NCBI GenBank assembly: GCA_905181735.1
Contig: CAJIYR010000003.1
Location: forward strand, 1-64,000
Direction: 5' to 3'
Length of the DNA: 64,000 nt
From: an uncultured Hyphomicrobiales bacterium
Lineage (GTDB): Bacteria > Pseudomonadota > Alphaproteobacteria > Rhizobiales > TMED25
Part shown: positions 32,136-43,639 of the stretch, one piece after another
Layout: each line of letters begins with the position of its first letter
Position numbering within the stretch: position 1 is the first letter of the stretch
The notes under the pieces: generated by a model
Seen by the model: only the letters and a program-made list of their open reading frames with translations
What the model was told of the DNA's origin: nothing
Databases searched by the model: none
Translations under genes and position numbers: made by a program

Positions 32136-32486
32136 CTATTCCTTTTCCGTTTCAATCTCCGTAAGCCCGACTAACGATCTTTTTATCAAATCGTCCATAA
32201 TGTCATTTGCTGGTTTCAGGGGAATATCCTTTAGATCTTTTTGTTGAGAGATATTAATAGGACCTAGATTGAGATAAAGCTGTGATAATTTTTGAATTCT
32301 TTCTGGTTGGGTAAGTCTATAAAATTCTGCATTTAAAAGATTTATTCTCTTTTTTTCATCAATTATTTGACTTTTTAATGCAACTATTTGATTTGCAGTA
32401 TTAGTTGAGTCATATTTCAATATATATAAAGAAAGTGATGCTAGAACTGCTATGCATAGAAAAAAAATATAAACAAACCTAATCAT
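32136..32486 (-). CDS. ftsL: Cell division protein FtsL (alpha type)
   Basis: A 116-aa bitopic protein with a membrane helix at residues 3-23 (FVYIFFLCIAVLASLSLYIL). A heptad-rich coiled coil follows (about 30-65), then PERIQKLSQLYLNLGPI, as in alphaproteobacterial FtsL. FtsL forms the FtsQLB complex in the periplasm. Sequence conservation is low, so position between rsmH and ftsI carries much of the assignment. Its ATG overlaps the rsmH stop by one base (TAATG). Confidence 0.85.
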   Translation of the reverse strand: MIRFVYIFFLCIAVLASLSLYILKYDSTNTANQIVALKSQIIDEKKRINLLNAEFYRLTQPERIQKLSQLYLNLGPINISQQKDLKDIPLKPANDIMDDLIKRSLVGLTEIETEKE

Positions 32487-33526
32487 TATAATCTTTCCAA
32501 TAAATCTTTATAATCATAACTTTTACTATAAATATCTAAATTTTCTCTAAAGATCTCTCCTGTTCTTTCAGCAACTCGCATTCTTGCGGATCTTGATCTT
32601 GGATTTTTAGAAACTTCGTCATTACCGGTTTTTATTAGCTTAGACATCACATATTTAAAACTATTTTTCTCATCTAAATCACCTATAGGAAGATATCTTG
32701 ATACTGCTCTATTTTTACCAGTATGATAATTAAGAAACTCTTTTACAATTCTATCTTCTAGTGAATGAAATGAGACCACAACTAACCTACCTCCAGTTTC
32801 CAAAACTTTACCCGAGATGTGAAGAAGTTGCTTTAATTCATGCAACTCAGAATTCAAAAAAATTCTTATAGCCTGAAATGTTCTAGTAGCAGGATGAATT
32901 GTTTTTTTATCTACTTTCCTGTAAGACCAACCAATTGCTTGCGCTATAATCTCCCTTAATTCGAAAGTTGTTTTTATAGGGCAAACAGATCTCTCTCTAA
33001 CTATGGATCTTGCAACCATTCTCGCCAACTTTTCCTCACCCAATATTTTTATGATATTAGCCAATTCATCTTCTTCAAGATTATTGACAACGTCATATGC
33101 ACTAGGGCCATCGTTGCCCATCCTCATATCCAGAGGTCCATCTAATTGAAAAGAGAAACCTCTTGCGTTATCATCTAGCTGCATAGAAGAGACCCCTATA
33201 TCAACAACTATCCCACTTACTTTTTCTATATTAATATTTTCTAACACAGATTCAAGTTGGCTAAAGCGACTATTGATTAATTTTAATCTCGGAGTATAAA
33301 ATGTTTCTAGATATTTAGCATTATTTATTGCATGTATATCTCTATCCAACGAGATGACATTGCAATCAGCATATTCTAATATTTTCTTTGTATAACTGCC
33401 ACCTCCAAAAGTACCATCAACATAGACACAGCCTCCTCTGGGTGCCAGTGCTTCTAGTACTTCTGAAAGCATTACAGGTATATGATGGATAGGTCCGCCA
33501 GCAGTATTACCACTGCTATCCATCAT
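32486..33526 (-). CDS. rsmH: 16S rRNA (cytosine-1402-N4)-methyltransferase
   Basis: SAM-dependent methylation of C1402 in 16S rRNA; the gene is also known as mraW. The 346-aa protein has the N-terminal HIPVMLSEVLEALAPRGG, the SAM motif YVDGTFGGGSYTKKIL (about 35-50), DIGVSSMQLDDNARGFSFQLDGPLDMRM (about 107-134) and HPATRTFQAIRIFLNSEL. The end RSRSARMRVAER is typical. Two adjacent ATGs open it, and the first overlaps the mraZ stop by 4 bp. Confidence 0.96.
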   Translation of the reverse strand: MMDSSGNTAGGPIHHIPVMLSEVLEALAPRGGCVYVDGTFGGGSYTKKILEYADCNVISLDRDIHAINNAKYLETFYTPRLKLINSRFSQLESVLENINIEKVSGIVVDIGVSSMQLDDNARGFSFQLDGPLDMRMGNDGPSAYDVVNNLEEDELANIIKILGEEKLARMVARSIVRERSVCPIKTTFELREIIAQAIGWSYRKVDKKTIHPATRTFQAIRIFLNSELHELKQLLHISGKVLETGGRLVVVSFHSLEDRIVKEFLNYHTGKNRAVSRYLPIGDLDEKNSFKYVMSKLIKTGNDEVSKNPRSRSARMRVAERTGEIFRENLDIYSKSYDYKDLLERL

Positions 33527-33999
33527 TTTAAAACTCCCTCAACAATCCTCTTATTGTTAACTCTTAATAAATTTCTTTGTTTTTTTACTCTTTCTCTTGC
33601 TTCGGATAAATGGGCTTTAAAATTATTAGGCTCCCATATTTGAAATTTCTCACCAAGACCCACGAAAACAACTTCACTTTCTATATGAGCGTGATCTCTT
33701 AAAGAATCTGATAATATAACTCTACCATCAGTATCTATCTTTAACATTTCAGATAATCCAAATAATGCAGTTGATAGGTGGTCTCTCTCATCTGAATAAG
33801 GATCTAATTTATCTAATAAATCTGATATCTGATCTGCTAATTTCTCCCCTCCTGAGTCAATTGCCTCTGCATCAAGAGATGGGTAACAGAATAATTTATC
33901 AAAACCATCACAAGAAATGACCGACCTAAATTGCGCAGGTACAGAAACGCGTCCTTTGCTATCTATTTTATTGTGATAAGTTGATAAAAATTTTTCCAT
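33523..33999 (-). CDS. mraZ: Transcriptional regulator MraZ
   Basis: First gene of the dcw cluster. MraZ has two SpoVT/AbrB-like DNA-binding modules and forms a ring that binds repeated boxes upstream of its own operon. The 158-aa protein shows DSKGRVSVPAQFRS (about 12-25) and DTDGRVILSDSLRDHA (about 92-107), the two DxxGR repeats. Length is normal. ATG start. A phased TGG repeat array lies 51-95 nt upstream of this start, so autoregulation is likely. Confidence 0.95.
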   Translation of the reverse strand: MEKFLSTYHNKIDSKGRVSVPAQFRSVISCDGFDKLFCYPSLDAEAIDSGGEKLADQISDLLDKLDPYSDERDHLSTALFGLSEMLKIDTDGRVILSDSLRDHAHIESEVVFVGLGEKFQIWEPNNFKAHLSEARERVKKQRNLLRVNNKRIVEGVLK

Positions 34000-34049
34000 A
34001 ACAATTTTCCCGTAAAAGATATTCCATAAATTTATTACAAATATAAATT

Positions 34050-34094
34050 TGGGATAATATGGGATACCATGGTATTATATGGTAGTCAATGGTT
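34050..34094 (-). promoter_or_regulatory. Five-fold 10-bp-phased TGG repeat, probable MraZ operator
   Basis: On the plus strand the pentamers TGGGA, TGGGA, TGGTA, TGGTA and TGGTT begin at 34050, 34060, 34070, 34080 and 34090, exactly one helical turn apart. MraZ is known to bind direct TGGG-type repeats separated by 5 bp upstream of mraZ, so this array fits its operator. The boxes face away from mraZ here (they read CCA on the coding strand), and there are five rather than the usual three or four. The last three are degenerate (TGGT). Confidence 0.65.
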
Positions 34095-34163
34095 TTAACG
34101 CTAAACAAGTCATTAAAACAACTTATTCACCGATAGTGCATTAATGAAAATTATAATTATTTT

Positions 34164-34533
34164 GCTAGACAGCCTATAAGCCGGGTTCTGTAAATAAGAT
34201 TACTCTTATCTGACGGCCATTCATCTAGGAATTATGTTACCACAATTCTCATGCAACCTACCCAGGCAACTAATGTGAAGAACATTTAACAATGTTACGT
34301 TACCTCTATTTGGTCTTGCTCCCAGTGGGGTTTACCCTGCCATTACTGTTACCAATAATGCGGTGCGCTCTTACCACACCATTTCACCCTTACCATAATA
34401 ATAAAATTATGGCGGTATATTTTCTGTGGCACTTTCCCTAAAGTTTCCTCCGCCGGACGTTATCCGGCACTGTTTCTCCATGGAGCCCGGACTTTCCTCT
34501 GTATTACATACAGCGACCATCCAGCTATCTAGC
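34164..34533 (-). ncRNA. rnpB: RNase P RNA, type A
   Basis: The catalytic RNA that removes 5' leaders from pre-tRNAs. Reading the minus strand, the 5' part has the universal GAGGAAAGTCCGGGCTCC (CR I) and the 3' end has ACAGAACCCGGCTTATAGGC (CR V). The ends pair as a 10-bp P1 helix (GCTAGATAGC with GCTGTCTAGC, one T-G pair), which fixes the ends at about 34533 and 34164. The length of about 370 nt is normal for a bacterial type A RNA. It lies between the amidase gene and mraZ, all on the minus strand. I see no strong terminator after it. Confidence 0.95.
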
Positions 34534-34561
34534 AATTTTTAATATAATACAATTCATAAGC

Positions 34562-35305
34562 TTAGTCGAGATCAAGTTTTTTCATATATTTAAATTGGCT
34601 AAATACATCCTTTAATAAGACCTCTGTTTCTAAATCCAAGAAACCATCAGTTTTCTTGGGCCGCCAATGTCTCTGAAAAGCTTCTATGATTATTCTCGTT
34701 GCATTATCATATATAGAGTTGACGTTGATATTATATCCCATAGACTTTAAATGATTTTGCACTTCTTCTATTTTTTGAGATTTTTCTCCAATATTTACCA
34801 TACTTTTATTATTTGTAATCTTTTTATTTGACCATATACCTATGCCTTGCTCATGCAAATCAATCCACGGGAATGAATTACCAGGATCTTTTTTCCTTTC
34901 TGGAGCTACATCAGAATGACCTAGCACATTATGCCTAGAGATACCGTGCTTATCCATTAAATTTTTAATTAGCCTACATAAAGAAGATATCTGTTTTTCT
35001 GGAAAACAATCTCCTTCCCCTAAATTATGTATTTCAATACCAATTGATCTGGAATTAATATCTGAGCTGCCATCCCAAAAAGATACCCCTGCATGCCAGG
35101 CTCTGTGGTTATCGTCAATTAGAGAAAAAATTGTTCCGTCCCTATCTACAACATAGTGAGAACTAACATGAGATGTTTCATTACATAACCACTTACAAAC
35201 ATCTTCACAAGAACCGGCCATCGCAGTATAGTGAAGCACTAGCATATCAATTTTAGAATTCTCTCTCTGATTATAATTTGGTGAAGTAAATCTATTAATA
35301 AACAT
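34562..35305 (-). CDS. N-acetylmuramoyl-L-alanine amidase (AmpD/AmiD-type) with C-terminal peptidoglycan-binding domain
   Basis: Zn amidase (amidase_2 fold, Pfam PF01510) that cleaves the lactyl-amide bond in muropeptides. The 247-aa protein has the zinc ligands His in MLVLHYTAM (about 25) and His in VLGHSDVAPERKKDPG (about 134), the second followed by the catalytic Lys and third-ligand Asp. HAGVSFW and SIGIEIHNLGEG are further family marks. Residues about 172-235 form a PG_binding_1 domain (QNHLKSMGYNINV...IIEAFQRHWRP). There is no signal peptide, so it may be a cytoplasmic recycling enzyme of the AmpD type, although the added binding domain is more usual in AmiD. It lies upstream of rnpB. 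Confidence 0.88.
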   Translation of the reverse strand: MFINRFTSPNYNQRENSKIDMLVLHYTAMAGSCEDVCKWLCNETSHVSSHYVVDRDGTIFSLIDDNHRAWHAGVSFWDGSSDINSRSIGIEIHNLGEGDCFPEKQISSLCRLIKNLMDKHGISRHNVLGHSDVAPERKKDPGNSFPWIDLHEQGIGIWSNKKITNNKSMVNIGEKSQKIEEVQNHLKSMGYNINVNSIYDNATRIIIEAFQRHWRPKKTDGFLDLETEVLLKDVFSQFKYMKKLDLD

Positions 35306-35428
35306 GGTTTTTTAATTTTTTTCTAAAAAATAAAATAATGATTATTAGATTATAATTTTTTATATACAGTTTTCAAACTATAATTTACATAGACGGGAAT
35401 TATGTAGAATCAATAAATAGGAACGTAA

Positions 35429-38400
35429 ATGAAATCGGATAAAAGATTTTGGAATTTTTGGGTCGATAAAGGTGGTACATTTACAGATATAATCGCAATG
35501 TCTCCAAACAACAAAATTCATGTAAAAAAAATATTATCGTCAACTCTAGAAAACAGTGAAGATCCAATAATAACAGGTATAAAAAGCATATTACGTATTA
35601 AAAAAAATACAGACATTCCTATTGATATAATTAAAAGCATTAATATTGGGACAACAGTTGCTACAAATGCATTATTAGAAAACAAAGGAGACAATACTTT
35701 ATTGTTAACAACAGAAGGGTTCGGAGATTCGTTAGAAATTGGATACCAATCAAGACCTAAATTATTTGATTTAAATATCAGAAAAAATAAAATGCTGTAC
35801 ACAAAAGTTATAGAGGTTGAGGAACGGATTGATGTAAACGGAAATGTAATTAAAAAAATAGATTTAAAGAAAGAAAAGAAAAAAATACTAAAAATATTAA
35901 ATTCACAAAATTTAGATATAAAATCAGTAGCCATAAATTTAATGCATGCATGGAAACATCCTAAACATGAGATACAATTATTAGAACTCTTAAAAGAAAT
36001 TGGATTCAATGAAGCATCTTGTGGACATGACATTAGTCCAACAATAAAATTTATCAAAAGAGGAGATACCACCGTATTGAATGCTTATTTAAGCCCTACG
36101 GTTAGCAGGGATATAAACAACTTAAGACATGCCTTGTTTAGCAAAAAGGATAAAAAATTAGATAACGGAATATTAAAAATAAATTATATGCAGTCAAATG
36201 GCGGGCTATCTTCGTGGGACCGATACAGAGCAAAAGATTCAATATTATCCGGACCAGCAGGTGGAGTAATAGGTGCAATAACAACATCTCAAAAATCAGG
36301 TTTTAATAAAATAATATCCTTCGATATGGGAGGTACTTCTACAGACGTAGCTCATTTCAACAAAAAAGTAGAACGTTCATTCGAAAATAATATCAATGGT
36401 ATACAAATACAAATACCGATGCTAGAAATTAATACAATTGCATCTGGTGGAGGTTCTCTGCTTACCCACGAAATAGGTAGATTGGTAGTAAGCGAACAAT
36501 CAGCAGGATCCTTCCCTGGACCAACATGCTATAACCTGGGCGGACCCCTTACGGTTACTGATGCAAATTTAATATTAGGGAAAATATCAAACAAAAATTT
36601 TCCAAAGGTATTTGGCTGCAATGGAAAATCTTCGTTGAATAAAAAAATTACATTAAAAAAATTCCAAACATTAAAAGAAGAGCTAAATCTCAATATGAGT
36701 ATCGAAGAAATTGCTGATGGATATATTAACATAGCCATTGAAAAAATGACCCAAGCAATTAAAAAAATATCGGTTAATAAGGGGTATAATTTAGACGATT
36801 ACGCAATTGCATCTTTTGGAGGTGCAGGGGGGCAACATGCTTGTTTATTAGCAGAAAACTTAGGAATTAATAAAATACTTATCCACCCTTTAGGAAGCTT
36901 CTTATCAGCATATGGAATAGGATTTTCTAGCATAAAATACACAGAACAAAAATCTATCTTATGTGAATTGAATGATAATTCATACAAAGAATTGAGTAAT
37001 GAAATACGTGTATTGGAAGATAAAAATTTATTAAAAATCGGTAATAACGATTATAGATCTAATATATCTATATATATAAAATATCAAGATTCAGAAATGC
37101 CTATAAGCATAGAATATTCAAATATCGACATAATGAAGGATAACTTCTTAAGGTTACATAAAAAGCAATTTGGATTTCTATCAAATAAGAAAATCTTTAT
37201 TGACATGATAGAAGTTGAAACAGAATTAACGGAAAATAGAAAAATCCATTATCATAAAATTGGTGAAGGCTTGTCCAAAGTAGGTGAAACTAATATATTT
37301 ACCAAAGGCAATTGGCATAAAATAAACATCTACGATTTACAATCCATTTCGCTAAGAGATAAAATTTATGGGCCCGCGTTAATATCCGATAAAAATTCAA
37401 CTATTGTCATAGAACCAAATTGGGAAGCAAAAATCGACTCTACATGCAATCTTATTTTAATTAAAAATAAAAAAGAAGAAAAATATAAATACAACCCAAA
37501 AATTAAATCACCTGTTTTGCTAGAAATATTTAATAATCTTTTTATGTCTATTGCCGAACAAATGGGGATTACACTTCAAAAAACATCTATATCAGTAAAC
37601 ATTAAAGAGAGACTTGATTACTCTTGCGCAATATTTGATAAGGAAGGAGATCTAATTGCAAATGCTCCACACGTGCCCATCCACCTTGGATCAATGGATG
37701 ATTGTGTTAAAAATATTATAAAAAATAACAAGAAAATATATCCTGGTGACGTATTTTTAATTAACTCTCCGCAATCTGGAGGAACCCACTTACCTGACCT
37801 AACCATAATAACCCCCATATTCTCGGATAATAAAATTATTTTTTTTCTTGGTAGCCGAGGACATCATTCTGATATTGGAGGAATATATCCAGGGTCTATG
37901 TCTCCACTTGCTAAAACTTTAGATGAAGAGGGTGTGATTTTTAATAATTTTAAGATTATGACAAAAGGTAATTTTAATGAAAAGGAATTATTGGAAACAC
38001 TAACTTTAACTAAATACCCTGCAAGAAATCCTCTTCTAAATATTGAAGATATTAAAGCCCAAATAGCAGCAAATACAACCGGATCCATAGAACTTATCAA
38101 AGTCATAAAACACTATGGATTAACAACAGTGCAAGCTTATATGGAATATATCAAAGCTAACTCAGAAGAATCTGTGATTAAGAAAATTAAAGAAATTAAA
38201 GATGCAAGTTTTGAGGTTAGCACTGATCATGATTTTAAAATAAAAGTATCATTAAAAGTAATAGGACTAGAAAATAGAATAGTCATAGATTTTGACGGGA
38301 CGAGTAAACAACAAAACAATAGCTTCAATGCCCCATTGCCAATAACAAAGGCAGTTATTCTATATGTTTTTAGATGTTTAATAGATAAAGATATCCCTCT

Positions 38401-39037
38401 TAATTCTGGAATTTTAAGACCTATAACAATTTTAATACCAGAAAAAAGTATACTATCTCCAGATAAAAATGCTGCAGTATCAGCTGGAAATGTAGAAACA
38501 AGCCAGGTTATAGCGAACTGCCTTCTTGGAGCCTTGGGAATTAGTGCTGGGTCACAAGGAACTATGAACAATATTGTTTTTGGTGATGAGAATTCCCACT
38601 ATTACGAAACAATATGTGGCGGTTCCGGGGCTGGTAAATATTTTAACGGCACCAATGCAGTTCAATCAAATATGACGAATTCAAAATTAACAGATCCTGA
38701 GATTATAGAAAATCAATATCCTGTAGAAATATTTAATATTTATATAAATCGCAATACTGGCGGTGATGGACTTAAGAAAGGCGGAGATGGTATTGTAAAA
38801 ACTTTCCTATTCCAAAGACCAATGGAATGCTCAATTATATCAAACAATCGAATTACTTCTCCTTTTGGTTTACATGGAGGTAAAAATGGAACTATCGGCC
38901 AAAATTATCTAATCAGAGGAAATAAAAAGTATAAGTTAAGGAGCTGCGAGCAGTTAAAAATACAAAAAGGTGATAAAATTGAAATTACAACACCTTCGGG
39001 TGGAGGGTATGGTTTGATCAAGAATAACAAACTATAG
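35429..39037 (+). CDS. Fused hydantoinase A/B (5-oxoprolinase-type ATP-dependent amidohydrolase)
   Basis: A 1202-aa protein combining both subunits of the hydantoinase/oxoprolinase family. Residues 1-680 are the HyuA-like ATPase half, with [12 protein letters not shown] (about 12-23), [13 protein letters not shown] (about 71-83), the phosphate loop [14 protein letters not shown] (about 296-309) and [14 protein letters not shown]. Residues about 690-1195 are the HyuB-like half, with [28 protein letters not shown] and SGGGYGLI at the end. The single-chain layout is that of 5-oxoprolinase, which opens 5-oxo-L-proline to glutamate with ATP, but related enzymes act on hydantoins or other lactams. 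ATG with AGGAA 7 nt upstream. It is monocistronic and its stop overlaps the metH stop region. Confidence 0.88.
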   Translation: MKSDKRFWNFWVDKGGTFTDIIAMSPNNKIHVKKILSSTLENSEDPIITGIKSILRIKKNTDIPIDIIKSINIGTTVATNALLENKGDNTLLLTTEGFGDSLEIGYQSRPKLFDLNIRKNKMLYTKVIEVEERIDVNGNVIKKIDLKKEKKKILKILNSQNLDIKSVAINLMHAWKHPKHEIQLLELLKEIGFNEASCGHDISPTIKFIKRGDTTVLNAYLSPTVSRDINNLRHALFSKKDKKLDNGILKINYMQSNGGLSSWDRYRAKDSILSGPAGGVIGAITTSQKSGFNKIISFDMGGTSTDVAHFNKKVERSFENNINGIQIQIPMLEINTIASGGGSLLTHEIGRLVVSEQSAGSFPGPTCYNLGGPLTVTDANLILGKISNKNFPKVFGCNGKSSLNKKITLKKFQTLKEELNLNMSIEEIADGYINIAIEKMTQAIKKISVNKGYNLDDYAIASFGGAGGQHACLLAENLGINKILIHPLGSFLSAYGIGFSSIKYTEQKSILCELNDNSYKELSNEIRVLEDKNLLKIGNNDYRSNISIYIKYQDSEMPISIEYSNIDIMKDNFLRLHKKQFGFLSNKKIFIDMIEVETELTENRKIHYHKIGEGLSKVGETNIFTKGNWHKINIYDLQSISLRDKIYGPALISDKNSTIVIEPNWEAKIDSTCNLILIKNKKEEKYKYNPKIKSPVLLEIFNNLFMSIAEQMGITLQKTSISVNIKERLDYSCAIFDKEGDLIANAPHVPIHLGSMDDCVKNIIKNNKKIYPGDVFLINSPQSGGTHLPDLTIITPIFSDNKIIFFLGSRGHHSDIGGIYPGSMSPLAKTLDEEGVIFNNFKIMTKGNFNEKELLETLTLTKYPARNPLLNIEDIKAQIAANTTGSIELIKVIKHYGLTTVQAYMEYIKANSEESVIKKIKEIKDASFEVSTDHDFKIKVSLKVIGLENRIVIDFDGTSKQQNNSFNAPLPITKAVILYVFRCLIDKDIPLNSGILRPITILIPEKSILSPDKNAAVSAGNVETSQVIANCLLGALGISAGSQGTMNNIVFGDENSHYYETICGGSGAGKYFNGTNAVQSNMTNSKLTDPEIIENQYPVEIFNIYINRNTGGDGLKKGGDGIVKTFLFQRPMECSIISNNRITSPFGLHGGKNGTIGQNYLIRGNKKYKLRSCEQLKIQKGDKIEITTPSGGGYGLIKNNKL

Positions 39038-42000
39038 TTTGAAATCTAGAATTGATTTTAACCACTTATCCGCATCATCTTCAGACCAGCCCTTTCTCCT
39101 TGAATAATCGGTCGCTTGATCACGACCAATTTTACCAACACCAAAATATCTAGAATCTGGATGACCAAAGTACAAGCCAGAAATTGATGATGCAGGAAGC
39201 ATAGCACAAGATTCCGTTAACGATATTCCAATATTTTCTTCTGCATTTAAAAGTTTAAATATTGTTATTTTCTCAGTATGATCTGGCTGAGCTGGGTATC
39301 CTGGCGCAGGTCTAATTCCAATATAACCCTCTTTAATCAATTCCTCCTTACTTAAATTTTCATTTGGACTGTAACCCCATAATTCTTTCCTTACATGTTC
39401 GTGCAAGAATTCAGCACCAGCTTCAGCTATTCTATCTGTAATAGATTTAAACAATATGATATTATAATCATCATTATCCCTCTCAAAATTAAGCATTGGA
39501 TTGTTATTCCCTAAATCAGCAGTAACTGCAAAAGCGCCCAAATAATCAGTTTTCCCATATTTCTTAGGTTTAATGAAATCTGATAACGACAAATTATAAC
39601 GACCAGAATCTCTAGCCATCTGCTGTCTTATGGTATGAAAAGTAGCGAGCTCTAAATTTTGGTCATCATTTGAATACAACCTTATGTCATCTCCAACAGA
39701 TTGTGCGGACCAAAATCCAACACACGCTCTAAAATCAATCCAATTATTAACAATAGCTTCATTAATTAAATTTTTTGCATCATTAAATAACTGCGTTGCA
39801 GATTCTCCGTAATCCTTATTAGACAATATTTCAGGGTAAGAACCTCTTAATTCCCAAGTCTGAAAGAATGGCGTCCAGTCTATATATTTTACGAGATCAT
39901 TTAAATTAATGTCATCTATTTTTTTTACACCCAAGAAACTAGGTTTTTTAGGATTATAAGAATCCCAATCAATTTCAAGCTTATTATCTCTTGCAGTATT
40001 TATTGAAATACGGTTATTGGCATTTGTTCTGTTTTTATAAGATTCTATAATTTTAGAATATTCAACCCTAGTTTTGTTAATTATCTCATCTTTTCTATCC
40101 TTTGACATAAGATCAGAAACTACACCAACAGCTCTACTTGCATCTGTAACATATAAGACTTGCCCCTTATTATAATTGGGAGATATCTTAACTGCCGTAT
40201 GGACTTTGCTTGTGGTCGCTCCACCAATTAATACCGGGATATTTATATCCCTTTTATTCAATTCAGCTGCAACTGTACACATTTCATCTAGACTTGGAGT
40301 GATGAGTCCCGACAAACCAATAATATCAACATTCTCACTTATAGCAGTTTCTATAATTTTATTAGTTGGGACCATAACCCCAAGGTCGATAATCTCATAG
40401 TTATTGCATTGCAAAACTACAGCAACAATATTTTTTCCAATATCGTGAACATCACCTTTTACTGTAGCGAGAAGAATTTTTCCCGAATATGAAATCTTAT
40501 TTTTGTCTTCAGTTTCTTCATCATTCTCCATATACGGCAATAAATAGCTAACAGCCTGTTTCATAACACGAGCACTCTTGACAACTTGAGGCAGAAACAT
40601 TTTCCCTGAACCAAATAAATCACCTACACGATTCATTCCATCCATTAAAGGGCCTTCGATTACATCCAAAGCTAACTTTGAAGAAAGTCTTGACTCCTCA
40701 GTATCCTGTTCAATAAACTCATTAATCCCTTTCACAAGAGAGTGAGCCAATCTTTTGTTTACTTCTAGATTTCTCCACTCTAGATCCGCAGCTCTAACTT
40801 CACTTCTGCCAATATTAAATTTTTCAGCTTCATTTAATAATGCTTCCGTGGCATCTGGTGATTTATTCAATATCACATCTTCACACAACAATCTAAGATC
40901 GCGATCAATATCATCGTAAATTGTAAGCTGTCCTGCATTAACTATACCCATATCCATTCCAGCTTTTATTGCGTGATATAAAAAAACTGAATGCATTGAT
41001 TCCCTTACAATTTGATTACCACGAAATGAAAATGATAAGTTCGATACCCCTCCAGAGATAGAAGTTAGTGGCATTTCTTCTTTTATTAATTTGCAAGAAT
41101 TTATATAATCAATTCCGTAATTATTATGCTCCTCCATACCCGTCGCAACAGCAAAAATATTAGGATCAAAGATAATATCCTCTGGCAAAACTCCTACTGT
41201 CTCAGTTAAAATTTTATAAGCTCGTTTGCAAATATCAATTTTTCTTTTCTCTGTATCCGCTTGACCTAATTCATCAAATGCCATCACAACCATTGCAGCG
41301 CCATATAATTTTATTTTTCTTGCCACTTCAATGAAGTTTTTCTCACCCTCCTTTAAGCTTATTGAATTAACAATTGATTTTCCTTGAACGCATTTTAATC
41401 CAGCCTCAATAACAGTCCATTTAGAGCTATCTATCATTATAGGTACTCTGGCAATGTCAGGTTCGGAAGAAATTAAGTTAAGAAATTTCTGCATAGCATA
41501 TTCAGAGTCCAATAAACCTTCGTCCATATTTACATCAATAATTTGCGCCCCATTATCAACTTGATCTTTAGCTACTTGCAAAGCTTCCTCATATTGATTA
41601 TTTAAAATTAATTTTTTAAATTTAGCAGACCCTGTAATATTCGTACGTTCGCCAATATTTATAAAATTACTATCTATACTCTTATTGAAAGGTTCAAGAC
41701 CAGAAAGCGATAGAGTTGGCTGATTGGGCCTAGGTTTGCGCGGTGCTATGTTAGCTACAGCATCAGCAATATGATGAATATGATCAGGAGAAGTTCCACA
41801 ACAACCTCCAACAATATTAACTAACCCTTCTAATGCAAATTCCTTAAGAATTGAAGCTGTTTGACAAGGCTTTTCATCGTATTCACCGAATTCATTAGGC
41901 AAACCTGCATTAGGATACGCTGATATGAGTGTGTCAGAAACTTTTGATAAGTCAAATATATGTTGTTTCATTTCTGCAGCACCTAGAGCACAATTTAATC

Positions 42001-42736
42001 CAACAGAGAATGGTGTTGAATGTTTTACTGAATGCCAAAATGCTTCAGTAGTCTGGCCGGATAAAGTTCGACCAGATAGATCTGTTATGGTACCAGAAAC
42101 CATAATAGGCATTGTTTTATTAAGTTTTATAAATACACTTTGGATTGCGTATATTGCTGCTTTAGCGTTTAAAGTATCAAATATAGTCTCAATTAATATT
42201 ATATCAACTCCACCATCAATCAACCCATTTGCTGCCTCAGAATAAGATTTTACGAGATCATCAAATTTTACAGCCCTATAACTTGGGTCCTCAACGTCCG
42301 GGGACATTGATGCCGTCTTATTAGTTGGTCCGATTGCACCAGCAATATAAACTCTCTTATTGTTTTTCTTATAGAATTCCAATGCAACTTCTTTGGCAAT
42401 TTTTGCTGAATTTTTATTTAACTCATAAGCAATATTTTGCAAACCGTAATCTGCTTGAGCTATTGAAGTTGAAGAGAAGGTATTTGTTTCAATTATATCA
42501 ACGCCGGCATCACAATAGGATCTGTGTATTTTTTTAACTAAATCAGGTTGTGTTATCGAGAGAAGATCATTGTTACCTTTCAAATCTTGCGGGTATTCAC
42601 GAAATCTCTCTCCCCTAAAATCTGACTCACTTAATTTAAATTTCTGTATTTCAGTCCCAGCTGCACCATCGATAATCAAAATTTTATTTTGTGCTAAATT
42701 TTTAAGTTCGTTATTACAGTTATTATATTTTATCAT
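39032..42736 (-). CDS. metH: Cobalamin-dependent methionine synthase
   Basis: Transfers a methyl group from 5-methyltetrahydrofolate to homocysteine through cobalamin. The 1234-aa protein has the full four-module set. The homocysteine domain has zinc ligands in LNCALGA and [12 protein letters not shown] (about 248 and 310-321). The pterin domain contains [14 protein letters not shown]. The B12 domain has [11 protein letters not shown] (about 760-770), where His is the cobalt ligand. The C-terminal activation domain contains [15 protein letters not shown] (about 1143-1157). The organism therefore needs cobalamin for this route. metH follows metF by 17 bp in the ArsR-metF-metH operon. Confidence 0.97.
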   Translation of the reverse strand: MIKYNNCNNELKNLAQNKILIIDGAAGTEIQKFKLSESDFRGERFREYPQDLKGNNDLLSITQPDLVKKIHRSYCDAGVDIIETNTFSSTSIAQADYGLQNIAYELNKNSAKIAKEVALEFYKKNNKRVYIAGAIGPTNKTASMSPDVEDPSYRAVKFDDLVKSYSEAANGLIDGGVDIILIETIFDTLNAKAAIYAIQSVFIKLNKTMPIMVSGTITDLSGRTLSGQTTEAFWHSVKHSTPFSVGLNCALGAAEMKQHIFDLSKVSDTLISAYPNAGLPNEFGEYDEKPCQTASILKEFALEGLVNIVGGCCGTSPDHIHHIADAVANIAPRKPRPNQPTLSLSGLEPFNKSIDSNFINIGERTNITGSAKFKKLILNNQYEEALQVAKDQVDNGAQIIDVNMDEGLLDSEYAMQKFLNLISSEPDIARVPIMIDSSKWTVIEAGLKCVQGKSIVNSISLKEGEKNFIEVARKIKLYGAAMVVMAFDELGQADTEKRKIDICKRAYKILTETVGVLPEDIIFDPNIFAVATGMEEHNNYGIDYINSCKLIKEEMPLTSISGGVSNLSFSFRGNQIVRESMHSVFLYHAIKAGMDMGIVNAGQLTIYDDIDRDLRLLCEDVILNKSPDATEALLNEAEKFNIGRSEVRAADLEWRNLEVNKRLAHSLVKGINEFIEQDTEESRLSSKLALDVIEGPLMDGMNRVGDLFGSGKMFLPQVVKSARVMKQAVSYLLPYMENDEETEDKNKISYSGKILLATVKGDVHDIGKNIVAVVLQCNNYEIIDLGVMVPTNKIIETAISENVDIIGLSGLITPSLDEMCTVAAELNKRDINIPVLIGGATTSKVHTAVKISPNYNKGQVLYVTDASRAVGVVSDLMSKDRKDEIINKTRVEYSKIIESYKNRTNANNRISINTARDNKLEIDWDSYNPKKPSFLGVKKIDDINLNDLVKYIDWTPFFQTWELRGSYPEILSNKDYGESATQLFNDAKNLINEAIVNNWIDFRACVGFWSAQSVGDDIRLYSNDDQNLELATFHTIRQQMARDSGRYNLSLSDFIKPKKYGKTDYLGAFAVTADLGNNNPMLNFERDNDDYNIILFKSITDRIAEAGAEFLHEHVRKELWGYSPNENLSKEELIKEGYIGIRPAPGYPAQPDHTEKITIFKLLNAEENIGISLTESCAMLPASSISGLYFGHPDSRYFGVGKIGRDQATDYSRRKGWSEDDADKWLKSILDFKL

Positions 42737-42753
42737 TCTATTGGCCTAATATA

Positions 42754-43626
42754 TTACGAATTCTGATTGAGAATATCATCCCAAATACTTGCGATAAGCT
42801 GAATACGGTTTAAAGAATATAGGTGAAAATTATTTACACCTTTATTAATTAAATCTGAGATTTGCTTGGTAATAATTTTTTTACATAAATTATAATTATT
42901 CATATCGGTCTCACTGCTATTAAGAAACTCATCGGCAATATTTTTTGGAATTGACGCACCACATTTATCAGAGAACCGCTTAATCTGGTTAAAATTTACG
43001 ATAGGTACAATTCCGGGAATAATGGGAATATTAATATTACGTTTTTTAAGTATTTTTACATAATCATAGTATAATTCATTATCGAAAAAAAATTGTGTTA
43101 CTATACTATGAGCTCCAGCTGTAACCTTTGATTCAAGTGTGTCTATATCTCTTTTTTTATCTAATGACTCCGGATGTTTTTCTGGGTATCCTGCTACATA
43201 AATATCAAAATCATTTACTTTTTTTATAGCCGTAACCAAATCAGCAGTACTATGAAACCCGTTCTTATAAGGCCTATAAGGAACATCCAAACCCTCAGGG
43301 GGATCTCCTCTTAAAGCTACAATTTTTTTAATACCTATTTTACTATACAGTTCTACTAAATGAATAACATCATCGATTGATGAATTAACACATGTTAGAT
43401 GAGCTGCAACAGCAATATCAGTCTCTATATGCAAACGTTTTACAAGATCTAACGTTGAATTTTGAGTTGAACCACCCGCACCATATGTTACTGAAATAAA
43501 ATCAGGCTTAGAATTCATAGACTTTAAATTTGCAATTAATCCATTGACTTCATTGACCGTCTTAGGTGGAAATATCTCTAACGAATACTTCAATCTTTTA
43601 TTGTTATTTTTTAGTTTAATCCCCAT
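42754..43626 (-). CDS. metF: 5,10-methylenetetrahydrofolate reductase
   Basis: FAD enzyme that makes the 5-methyltetrahydrofolate used by MetH. Signatures are YSLEIFPPKT near the N-terminus, DFISVTYGAGGSTQNSTLDLV, VAAHLTCV, KKIVALRGDPP and SIVTQFFFDNELYYDYV. The ORF track begins at a TTG (43659) lying inside the upstream gene. The ATG at 43626 (MGIKLKNNNK, 290 aa) is the better start, leaving a 13-bp gap with GGATACTT upstream. It is translated between the ArsR-methyltransferase and metH. Confidence 0.94.
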   Translation of the reverse strand: MGIKLKNNNKRLKYSLEIFPPKTVNEVNGLIANLKSMNSKPDFISVTYGAGGSTQNSTLDLVKRLHIETDIAVAAHLTCVNSSIDDVIHLVELYSKIGIKKIVALRGDPPEGLDVPYRPYKNGFHSTADLVTAIKKVNDFDIYVAGYPEKHPESLDKKRDIDTLESKVTAGAHSIVTQFFFDNELYYDYVKILKKRNINIPIIPGIVPIVNFNQIKRFSDKCGASIPKNIADEFLNSSETDMNNYNLCKKIITKQISDLINKGVNNFHLYSLNRIQLIASIWDDILNQNS

Positions 43627-43639
43627 ACCAAGTATCCAT

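Noticed and set aside
34000-34163. Rho-independent terminator after rnpB
   Set aside because: No GC-rich hairpin followed by a U-run on the minus strand; the TGG array is better explained as MraZ boxes.
35518-36072. 184-aa minus-strand ORF inside the hydantoinase gene
   Set aside because: Antisense to the HyuA-like domain, Phe/Ser/Ile-rich and without a recognisable domain.
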